Below are positions 16,463 through 23,858 of a stretch of 64,000 bases of DNA, piece by piece. The stretch covers positions 1-64,000 of the forward strand of contig NZ_CAXMZT010000002.1 of NCBI RefSeq assembly GCF_964199965.1, given 5' to 3'. Numbering within the stretch: position 1 is the stretch's first letter; each line of letters begins with the position of its first letter. The translations under genes and the position numbers were made by a program. The notes under the pieces are model-generated. The model was not told where the DNA came from, did no database searches, and was given only the letters and a program-made list of their open reading frames with translations. This DNA is from JAFIFT01 sp020051095 (GTDB taxonomy: Bacteria > Pseudomonadota > Gammaproteobacteria > Legionellales > Legionellaceae).

Positions 16463-17713
16463 CTATGCATACACTGGAAAAGATTTGCATAACGCTATCA
16501 CATCTTTTCGGATTCGATTAATGACTGCTTCATCTTGAATGTTGTCAATCACATCAACAATCCAGTGTGACAGGGTTTGAATTTCTTTCTCTTTAAAACC
16601 TCTTGTCGTCACAGCAGGCGTACCTAGACGCAATCCACTGGTCACAAAGGGAGAACGTGGATCATTTGGCACAGAATTTTTATTCACAGTGATATTTGCC
16701 TGCCCCAACTTTTCGTCGGCTTCTTTACCGGTTATGTCTTTACTAATTAGACTCACTAAGACCAGGTGATTTTCTGTGCCATGTGAAACAATATCCAAAC
16801 CTCGTGATTGTAACGTTTCAGCCATAACCTTCGCATTGAGTAAAACTTGTTTCTGATAAGCGATAAATGATTCTTGCAAAGCTTCTTGGAAAGCGACAGC
16901 TTTTGCCGCAATAACATGCATCAATGGTCCCCCCTGGGTACCGGGAAACACAGCTGAGTTAATTTTTTTACAAAGGTCTTCATTTTTGCGAGCTAAGATC
17001 ATTCCTCCACGAGGCCCACGTAATGTTTTATGGGTAGTTGTGGTAACAACATCCGCATAAGGCACAGGGGAAGGATATAGTCCAGCAGCAATTAACCCGG
17101 CAACATGTGCAATATCAGCAAGTAAATAGGCACCCACCTTGTCTGCAATTTCACGGAATCGGACCCAATCTAAAATTTGAGAGTAGGCAGAGAACCCAGC
17201 AATGATCATCTTAGGCTTCTCTTTAAGAGCCAATTGTTCTAAAGCATCGTAATCGATTAAACCTGTTTCAGCATCAATACCATATTCAACCGATTGATAT
17301 ATTTTACCGGAAAAGTTAACTTTTGAACCATGACTTAAATGACCGCCATGGGGTAAGGCCATTCCTAAAATTTTATCGCCAGGTTTGAGTAGAGCAAGCA
17401 TGACCGCTTCATTCGCTTGAGAGCCGGAATGTGGCTGTACATTCACATAGTCTGCATTAAATAATTTTTTTGCTCTTTCTATTGCCAATTCTTCAGCAAT
17501 ATCCACATACTCACAACCGCCGTAATAGCGTTTACCAGGATATCCTTCCGCGTATTTATTCGTTAACACAGATCCTTGCGCAGCCAATACCCTAAGGCTT
17601 GCATAGTTTTCTGAAGCAATCAGTTCAATATGATCTTCTTGGCGTTGTAACTCGCCGGAAATTGCCTTCCATAACTGGGGATCAAACTCTGCAAGTATCT
17701 GATTCTGATTCAT
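16463..17713 (-). CDS. glyA: Serine hydroxymethyltransferase
   Basis: 416 residues, normal length. It converts serine and tetrahydrofolate to glycine and methylene-tetrahydrofolate using PLP. Landmarks are LIASENYAS, NKYAEGYPGKRYYGGCEYVD, PHSGSQANEAV, ADIAHVAGLIAAG and the PLP-lysine segment VVTTTTHKTLRGPRGG. AAGGAT precedes the ATG. It lies 11 nt downstream of the BON lipoprotein gene and 6 nt upstream of nrdR. The glyA-nrdR pairing is common in gammaproteobacteria. Confidence 0.97.
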   Translation of the reverse strand: MNQNQILAEFDPQLWKAISGELQRQEDHIELIASENYASLRVLAAQGSVLTNKYAEGYPGKRYYGGCEYVDIAEELAIERAKKLFNADYVNVQPHSGSQANEAVMLALLKPGDKILGMALPHGGHLSHGSKVNFSGKIYQSVEYGIDAETGLIDYDALEQLALKEKPKMIIAGFSAYSQILDWVRFREIADKVGAYLLADIAHVAGLIAAGLYPSPVPYADVVTTTTHKTLRGPRGGMILARKNEDLCKKINSAVFPGTQGGPLMHVIAAKAVAFQEALQESFIAYQKQVLLNAKVMAETLQSRGLDIVSHGTENHLVLVSLISKDITGKEADEKLGQANITVNKNSVPNDPRSPFVTSGLRLGTPAVTTRGFKEKEIQTLSHWIVDVIDNIQDEAVINRIRKDVIALCKSFPVYA

Positions 17714-17724
17714 AACACTATCCT

Positions 17725-18039
17725 TTACTCGATTGAGGACTTAACAATGATATCATTGCGAACTGTGTGGACATCTCCAACTGACTCGGCAATTTGCCCT
17801 GCTATCATTTTGGTGCGATTACTGCTGACAAAACCACTCAACTGGACCTGATCTTTATAGGTTTTTACTTTGATTGAAAACCCTTTCGTACCAAGTTTAT
17901 CTACAAGCTTTGCTTTAATTTTAGCTGTTATAGCAGAACTATCAAGGTATTCGCCCGTACTTTCAGAGGTGGGTGTTGCAGCGCAAGCGACAACAAAACA
18001 GATGACAGCAACAAAATATAGCCACTTCGTTAATTTCAT
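17725..18039 (-). CDS. BON-domain lipoprotein
   Basis: 104 residues. The lipoprotein signal ends in CFVVAC with lipidation at the Cys, then a short linker and one BON domain (about 36-102) with SAITAKIKAKLVDK, the strand VKTYKDQVQLSGFVSS and VHTVRNDIIV. BON domains bind phospholipid or protein surfaces; OsmY and DolP have two of them, this one has one. It is 11 nt upstream of glyA on the same strand and so probably shares its transcript, although no functional link is apparent. Confidence 0.82.
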   Translation of the reverse strand: MKLTKWLYFVAVICFVVACAATPTSESTGEYLDSSAITAKIKAKLVDKLGTKGFSIKVKTYKDQVQLSGFVSSNRTKMIAGQIAESVGDVHTVRNDIIVKSSIE

Positions 18040-18208
18040 GAAGCAAAATCCTCAACTTAACGACAAATTGAAATCAGTGTATCACATACCTAAAAAACTT
18101 CAAATTAAACAGATGAATTAGCGAAGATAATGACAGCATATTGGACAACACATTTATTTCCCCCCTCCCCAGCCCAGGGGAAGGAGGTAACCAATGGATT
18201 CAATAGGA
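18040..18208. other. Intergenic region with partial hairpin repeat
   Basis: Short gap containing a C-rich/G-rich inverted repeat around 18161-18187, related to the dispersed hairpin repeats at 12491 and 39291. No other gene or clear signal is seen. Confidence 0.4.
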
Positions 18209-18817
18209 TTAATAATTATTTGTCAGTGCATTTACCCTGGATTTAGCAACGATCGTACCATTAGCTGATTGCGCAGCATGACGCTCCTTTTCCAATTGTT
18301 CATTTGGCTTTTTGCGATTTGAATCAAGCGTCGCGCGGCCATGAGACTGAGGACCTGAGGGTGGATTCACCGCAACTCGCCCATGAGTTTGAGGAGCTGG
18401 AGATGGATTAACAGCTGCCCGACCATGAGTTTGAGGAGCTGGAGATGGATTAACGGCTGCCTGACCATGAGTTTGAGGAGCTGGAGATGGATTAACAGCT
18501 GCCCGACCATGAGTTTGAGGAGCGGCAGGTGGGTTAACAGCTACCCGACCATGTGTCTGAGGAGCGGCAGGTGGGTTAACCACTACTCGACCATGACGAT
18601 TCGCAGGACTCGGTACAACCACAACTCGTTGGCTATTTTCATTTCGACGATGATGCTGACCATCCACCCTTTTGCCATGATGATTAGGCGGCAAAGGGTG
18701 ATCATGACGGTTTGGTGGTTCTATATGATAGAACATCTCGTCAGTCATCATTTCACAACCGGTCACGATAGCAGCGGCTGATAGTCCTACAAGGAGAACT
18801 CGCAAATATTTTACCAT
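18209..18817 (-). CDS. Lipoprotein with 14-residue tandem repeats
   Basis: 202 residues. The lipoprotein signal ends in AAIVTGC. A His-, Asn- and Pro-rich stretch (about 22-60) follows, then six to seven tandem copies of a 14-residue unit close to NPSPAPQTHGRAAV, and a basic tail. The repeats contain no predicted fold and look like an extended Pro/Ala/His spacer on the cell surface or in the periplasm. The ATG at 18817 is preferred, with AGAGG upstream, over the in-frame start at 18844. The family is not recognised. The repeat array could vary in copy number between strains, which is inference. Confidence 0.7.
   Translation of the reverse strand: MVKYLRVLLVGLSAAAIVTGCEMMTDEMFYHIEPPNRHDHPLPPNHHGKRVDGQHHRRNENSQRVVVVPSPANRHGRVVVNPPAAPQTHGRVAVNPPAAPQTHGRAAVNPSPAPQTHGQAAVNPSPAPQTHGRAAVNPSPAPQTHGRVAVNPPSGPQSHGRATLDSNRKKPNEQLEKERHAAQSANGTIVAKSRVNALTNNY
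18321..18590. repeat. 42-bp tandem repeat array inside a lipoprotein gene
   Basis: Six to seven head-to-tail copies of a 42-bp unit, with clear unit starts at 18363, 18405, 18447, 18489, 18531 and 18573. The central copies are nearly identical and the outer ones diverged. The unit is a multiple of three, so copy-number change would keep the frame. Confidence 0.85.
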
Positions 18818-18907
18818 GGAAAACCTCTTAAAAATGATATCCATATGGGTTAGTTAAAATCATGTTGTATGAACACAGGGCAACCAATTCAGATTAAAGA
18901 AACCATC

Positions 18908-19318
18908 CTATTTATTATTTACTTTTGCCTTCACTGTTTTGCCCATCATTCTTTCAGGAATAATGATTGATGAATTAACTGAAACATAACCATCTAAATA
19001 GACATATCCATCGAAGCCCGAAATAGTCAAATTCATACCAGGCATGCAACCGAAATAATATAAAACAATGTATTGGTTAGTTTGATGTGGATACATATCA
19101 AACGGTTGTAAAAACTCTCCATCAAGGTATTGACCTTCGATATGGACAGGTAAACTGGAGGGGTTGATGACCTCAATTTCACAATACCCTGGTAATTTCG
19201 TCGTATTCTGTTGTGATTTGATTTGATCGCTTCCTTGTTTGGCGGGATAAAAATGTCGGTTACCCGCAAAAATAAACGTGCTTGATAAAACTAAAATAAA
19301 AACCAGTACTTTTTTCAT
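18908..19318 (-). CDS. Exported hypothetical protein
   Basis: 136 residues beginning MKKVLVFILVLSSTFIFAG, a clear Sec signal peptide cleaved near FAG. The mature part has two cysteines (in GYCEIEV and FGCMPGM) that may form a disulfide, and alternating beta-like strands such as YVYLDGYVSV. I see no known domain. A second in-frame ATG at 19333 exists, and neither start has a strong ribosome-binding site. It is divergent from the RND adaptor gene at 19489. Confidence 0.6.
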   Translation of the reverse strand: MKKVLVFILVLSSTFIFAGNRHFYPAKQGSDQIKSQQNTTKLPGYCEIEVINPSSLPVHIEGQYLDGEFLQPFDMYPHQTNQYIVLYYFGCMPGMNLTISGFDGYVYLDGYVSVNSSIIIPERMMGKTVKAKVNNK

Positions 19319-19427
19319 ATCGACAACCGCCATGGACTAAAAAAGTGCATACTACCATATTTCCTTTCATCAAGGAATAACTATTTTTTAACTCACCACA
19401 CAGCCAGAAAACGCATAAATAAGTTTC

Positions 19428-19456
19428 TTGGGTATTGCTATTTGATATGGTATATT
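19428..19456 (+). promoter_or_regulatory. Candidate promoter for the first RND operon
   Basis: TTGGGT (19428-19433) and TATATT (19451-19456) with 17-nt spacing. If used, transcription begins near 19464 and excludes the upstream in-frame start codons at 19435 and 19447, favouring the ATG at 19489. Confidence 0.4.
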
Positions 19457-19488
19457 CAAATGATTATTTTTCTAAAACCAATCCCTTT

Positions 19489-20745
19489 ATGACCATACGC
19501 GGCAAAATTGTATTCGGCTTAATTCTCTTCGTATTTATAGCACTAGTTGCATTTAATATTATTAAAGATTATGCGATTAAGAAATTTTTCGAAGGATTTC
19601 AACCCCCGCCTGCGACAATATCAACGGTAAAAGCAAAACAAATGGATTGGCATCCATCCTTAGATGCTGTCGGTAATATCAATGCCCAGTATGGTGTGGA
19701 TGTTAACTCAGAAGCCAGTGGGAATGTTCGAGAAATCCATTTTCAATCCGGCCAAAATGTCAAAAAAAATCAGCCTCTGATTACAATCGATGATAGCGTC
19801 GAACAAGCACAATTGAAATTTAATTTAGCAGAACTTGATTTAAAAAAGCTGAGTTTTGATCGTCAAGACAAACTTTTCAGAAAAGGTGCGGCACCAAGTT
19901 CCAATGTCGATGAAGCACGTGCAAATCTCGATCAAGCCCAGGCCAATGTTGAAAAAATTAGAGCCCAAATTCAACAAAAACACATTACCGCACCTTTCAC
20001 AGGGAAATTAGGTATTCGTCTTATCAACCTCGGCCAATATATCTCGCCAGGACAAACAGCGATTGTTACTCTCCAGTCATTAGATCCCTTATTCTTAGAG
20101 TTTTACCTACCTGAACAACAATTAAACAAAATACGGGTTGGTCAGCCTATCCGATTCCATGTCAGCGAATACCCAGACTTGCTTTTCGTTGGCAAAATTT
20201 CTGCTATCAATTCTAAGGTGGATATCAGAACACATAATATCAGAGTCCAAGCAACTATTCCCAATTGCCCCACCAATGCACTTAAGAACCCATTAAAGTC
20301 TCCCATGGTTAGTGCTAAAAAAGAGCCCGGCAGTGACCGAGTCATTGTTAACTGTCAATCTCAAAAAAACGAACAGCAGAATGTCTCCAATTTTAGTTTT
20401 ATTCCAGGTATGTTTGCGAGTATTGAGGTGGTTCAGCCAGTGATTCCCAATCAAATCGTTTTACCAGCCACTGCGATAGCCTATAGTCTCTACGGTGACT
20501 CTGTGTATGTCATAAAACAGCGTCCTTCAAAACAAAAAGACGGTGAGCCCGAATTATATGTCCAACAAACCTTTGTACGCACAGGCGAACAACAAGGCAA
20601 TCATATTGTCATCACCCATGGACTAAAACCAGGTGATGAAGTCGTCAGTTCAGGACAACTTAAGCTTCAAAATGGTTCGCGCGTAAAAATTAACAATTCC
20701 GTTAAAATGCCTGATGTTAAAGACATTGACAAGTTAGGTGAATAA
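19489..20745 (+). CDS. RND efflux periplasmic adaptor (MFP)
   Basis: 418 residues from this start. One N-terminal membrane anchor (about 5-25) leads to the lipoyl half-motif SEASGNVREIHFQSGQNVK, an alpha-helical hairpin (about 105-160), the second half ITAPFTGKLGIRLINLGQY and a C-terminal beta-barrel. Adaptors of this kind bridge an RND pump to an outer-membrane channel. A roughly 40-residue insertion with two cysteines lies around 255-300 between the barrel strands. Start choice is uncertain: frames from TTG 19435 or ATG 19447 are also open, and no Shine-Dalgarno is obvious. The permease starts 11 nt downstream. No TolC-like gene is adjacent. Confidence 0.9.
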   Translation: MTIRGKIVFGLILFVFIALVAFNIIKDYAIKKFFEGFQPPPATISTVKAKQMDWHPSLDAVGNINAQYGVDVNSEASGNVREIHFQSGQNVKKNQPLITIDDSVEQAQLKFNLAELDLKKLSFDRQDKLFRKGAAPSSNVDEARANLDQAQANVEKIRAQIQQKHITAPFTGKLGIRLINLGQYISPGQTAIVTLQSLDPLFLEFYLPEQQLNKIRVGQPIRFHVSEYPDLLFVGKISAINSKVDIRTHNIRVQATIPNCPTNALKNPLKSPMVSAKKEPGSDRVIVNCQSQKNEQQNVSNFSFIPGMFASIEVVQPVIPNQIVLPATAIAYSLYGDSVYVIKQRPSKQKDGEPELYVQQTFVRTGEQQGNHIVITHGLKPGDEVVSSGQLKLQNGSRVKINNSVKMPDVKDIDKLGE

Positions 20746-20756
20746 AGCATTAAACC

Positions 20757-23700
20757 ATGAAATTAACAGATATATTCATTAAAAGACCGGTATTATCAAT
20801 TGTAATTAGTTTACTGATTCTACTCTTTGGTTTGAATTCGATTGGTACGATGGAAATTCGACAATTTCCGCGTATGAATAACACTGTCATTACCATTACA
20901 ACCAGTTATCCCGGAGCCGATGCTGAAATAATAGCCGGATTTATTACAACCCCCCTTGAAGCCGCTGTCGCCAGCGCTGAAGGGGTAGACTATATGACCT
21001 CCTCAAGCATCCAAGGACTTAGCACTATCACGTTGAACATCAAATTAAATTTTGACCCGCAAATTGCTTTCACTGATGTCATGTCTAAAGTTCAACAAAC
21101 ATTAAATCAACTTCCTCCCGAATCACAGCGGCCGGTTATTATCAAAAAATCGGATATGTCTACCCCACTCATGTATATCAGCTTGGATAGTGTTGAATTA
21201 ACACCAGAACAAATTACTGACTATGCTATCCGCGTGGTTCAACCCCAATTAGAAACGGTCGATGGTATTGCTTCAGCAGATATTCTAGGCGGTAAGACCT
21301 ACTCAATGCGCATATTTCTTGATCCGGATAAAATGGCTGCTTTAGGGGTCAATGCAAGTGATGTTAGTCAGGTTCTTGCTAATAATAATTTTCTAACAGC
21401 AGCAGGAAAAACCAAAGGACAGTATGTTGCAATCAGTCTGAAAGCCAAAACCGATCTTAATAATGCAGAAACATTCAGTAAATTAATTGTTAGAAGTGAC
21501 GAAAATTCTATTATCCGTTTAAGAGATATCGGGACTGTTAAATTGGGTTCTCAAGATTATAACAGCAGTGTTAGTTTTAATGGTAAAAAAGCTGTTTTTA
21601 TAGCACTTACCCCGACGCCTTCCGCTAACCCACTCACCGTCATCAAAAACGCCAAGGATTTGTTTCCAAGTATCGTCAAGCAATTCCCTCCCGCTTTATC
21701 AGGTATGGTTGTTTATGATGCAACGGAATTTATTCGTGCTTCTATTCGAGAAGTTGTGCGGACGATTGGCGAAGCAGCAATCATTGTTGTCATTGTGATA
21801 TTTCTATTTCTGGGATCCATTCGTTCGGTTCTCATCCCAATTGTAACGATCCCATTATCGCTCATTGGCGTGTGTACGTTTATGCTCGCCTTAGGCTATT
21901 CTATCAACCTACTGACGCTGCTTGCATTTGTTTTAGCAATCGGGTTAGTCGTCGATGATGCGATTGTCGTGGTGGAAAATGTTCATCGCCACATAGAAAA
22001 AGGACTAAGCCCCTTCAAAGCCGCCTTAATTGGCGCAAGGGAAATTACCACACCGATTATCGCTATGACAATCACACTGGCTGCGGTATATGCGCCGATT
22101 GGATTTTTATCGGGTCTAACTGGGGCGTTATTTAAAGAATTTGCGTTTACTTTAGCCTCTGCCGTAATCATATCAGGTGTTATCGCCTTAACGTTATCCC
22201 CCATGATGTGTTCCCGAATTTTGTCCACGGAAGATACAAGCGGAAAATTAGTCCTTTTTCTCGATAGAACATTTGAAAAATTGAAACATCGCTACAAACG
22301 AACGCTCGATAATGTACTCAATATCCGCTCGAAAGTCCTTATCATAGCCGTGGTCGTATTAGCTATTCTACCTTATCTTTACCTGAAAACACCGTCCGAG
22401 ACAGCCCCTGAAGAAGATCAAGGTTTCTTTTTCGTGATAAGCAGTGCACCACAATATGCATCTATCAACTACATCGAAACATTTACAGATACGTTCAATG
22501 CCATTTATCGAAGCTTCCCTGAAACCGTCAATCATTTTATTATTAATAGTACCCCCATTATTTCTGGCATGGTGCTTAAACCTTGGGGTGAAAGGGTCTC
22601 GCAGTTTACCTTAAAGGAAGCCCTCCAGCACAAATTAGACTCTGTTGCTGGCCTTAATACTTTTGCCGTGATACCACCACCACTTCCTGGCGGAGGTGAA
22701 GGCACCCCTCTGCAGTTTGTTATTAAAACAACCAATGATTTTCAAAGCTTGTATCATGTATCCAATGAATTGATCAATAAAGCCAGACAAAGTGGTTTGT
22801 TTATTTTCTTAAATAACAGCCTGCGATTTGATCAGCCTCAACAAGTATTTGAAATAAATCGTTCAAAAGCATCCGATCTAGGTCTTGATATGCGACAAAT
22901 TGGAAGCTCACTAACCAGTGCCCTATCGGGTAATTATGTTAACTACTTTAACCTGCTAGGACGCAGTTACCAGGTTATACCGCAGCTGGATAGAAAGTAT
23001 CGTCAAACGCCAAAACAATTAACTGATCTCTACATGAGGACGAGCATCGGCCAGATGGTACCTTTATCAACGGTTGTTAATCTTAAACAAGAGACCCAAC
23101 CCAATGAGCTTAGTCACTTTCAACAGTTAAATGCAGCCACCATTCAGGGTGTTATGATGCCGGGTGTCACCCTTGGACAAGGTATACAATATCTACAAGA
23201 ACAATCCCAAAAGATATTACCTAAAGGGTTTACCATGGATTATGGTGGTCAGTCCCGTCAATATGTTCAAGAAGGAAATGTGCTGTTATTTGCCTTTTTT
23301 ATGGCGGTATTAATTATTTATCTTGTCTTATCCGCTCAATATGAAAGTTTCCGCGATCCGCTAATCATATTAGTCTCAGTGCCCATGTCAATATGCGGCG
23401 CGTTGATTCCACTAAACTTAGGTTTAGCATCGATTAATATCTACACGCAAGTTGGCTTAATTACACTGATAGGATTGATATCAAAGCACGGGATTTTAAT
23501 TGTTGATTTTGCAAATCACCTACAGCAAGAAAAAAACCTCTCGAAAAGGGAAGCAGTCGAGGAGGCTGCTGCCATTCGCTTAAGGCCCATCCTGATGACC
23601 ACCGCAGCCATGGTATTTGGCGTGGTTCCATTGTTGATGGCTTCTGGTGCAGGTGCGGTAAGTCGCTTTAACATCGGTCTAGTGATTTCAACAGGTTTAC

Positions 23701-23792
23701 TAATCGGAACACTCTTTACATTGTTTATCATTCCAACCATGTATACCTATATCGCAGCAGACCATCGTGCAAGTAAAACTGAATTGGTTTGA
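20757..23792 (+). CDS. RND multidrug efflux permease
   Basis: 1011 residues with the 12-helix, two-large-loop plan of HAE-1 transporters. The N-terminus IKRPVLSIVISLLILLFG and the TM4 proton-relay pair D400-D401 in GLVVDDAIVVVENVH are conserved, as are PLLMASGAGAVSR near the end and two internal duplicated halves. It should export hydrophobic or amphiphilic compounds using the proton gradient together with the preceding adaptor. It is slightly shorter than AcrB/MexB (about 1040) and differs clearly from the second permease at 52439, so the two are not a recent duplication. The outer-membrane partner must be encoded elsewhere, possibly the channel at 49705. Confidence 0.94.
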   Translation: MKLTDIFIKRPVLSIVISLLILLFGLNSIGTMEIRQFPRMNNTVITITTSYPGADAEIIAGFITTPLEAAVASAEGVDYMTSSSIQGLSTITLNIKLNFDPQIAFTDVMSKVQQTLNQLPPESQRPVIIKKSDMSTPLMYISLDSVELTPEQITDYAIRVVQPQLETVDGIASADILGGKTYSMRIFLDPDKMAALGVNASDVSQVLANNNFLTAAGKTKGQYVAISLKAKTDLNNAETFSKLIVRSDENSIIRLRDIGTVKLGSQDYNSSVSFNGKKAVFIALTPTPSANPLTVIKNAKDLFPSIVKQFPPALSGMVVYDATEFIRASIREVVRTIGEAAIIVVIVIFLFLGSIRSVLIPIVTIPLSLIGVCTFMLALGYSINLLTLLAFVLAIGLVVDDAIVVVENVHRHIEKGLSPFKAALIGAREITTPIIAMTITLAAVYAPIGFLSGLTGALFKEFAFTLASAVIISGVIALTLSPMMCSRILSTEDTSGKLVLFLDRTFEKLKHRYKRTLDNVLNIRSKVLIIAVVVLAILPYLYLKTPSETAPEEDQGFFFVISSAPQYASINYIETFTDTFNAIYRSFPETVNHFIINSTPIISGMVLKPWGERVSQFTLKEALQHKLDSVAGLNTFAVIPPPLPGGGEGTPLQFVIKTTNDFQSLYHVSNELINKARQSGLFIFLNNSLRFDQPQQVFEINRSKASDLGLDMRQIGSSLTSALSGNYVNYFNLLGRSYQVIPQLDRKYRQTPKQLTDLYMRTSIGQMVPLSTVVNLKQETQPNELSHFQQLNAATIQGVMMPGVTLGQGIQYLQEQSQKILPKGFTMDYGGQSRQYVQEGNVLLFAFFMAVLIIYLVLSAQYESFRDPLIILVSVPMSICGALIPLNLGLASINIYTQVGLITLIGLISKHGILIVDFANHLQQEKNLSKREAVEEAAAIRLRPILMTTAAMVFGVVPLLMASGAGAVSRFNIGLVISTGLLIGTLFTLFIIPTMYTYIAADHRASKTELV

Positions 23793-23858
23793 TGAAATCT
23801 TCAATTTTCCTGGGTTTATTGATAGAATGGGCCCTTTTAATAGATAGTAGAAATAGCC

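Noticed and set aside
18363..18590. Regular repeats that might be mistaken for a CRISPR array
   Set aside because: Copies are adjacent with no unique spacers, the unit is 42 bp and codes in frame inside a lipoprotein gene, and no cas gene is present.
18383..18781. Long plus-strand open frame opposite the repeat lipoprotein
   Set aside because: It is the antisense shadow of the tandem repeat, with a repetitive Trp/Arg-rich translation and no ribosome-binding site; the minus-strand frame has a lipoprotein signal.
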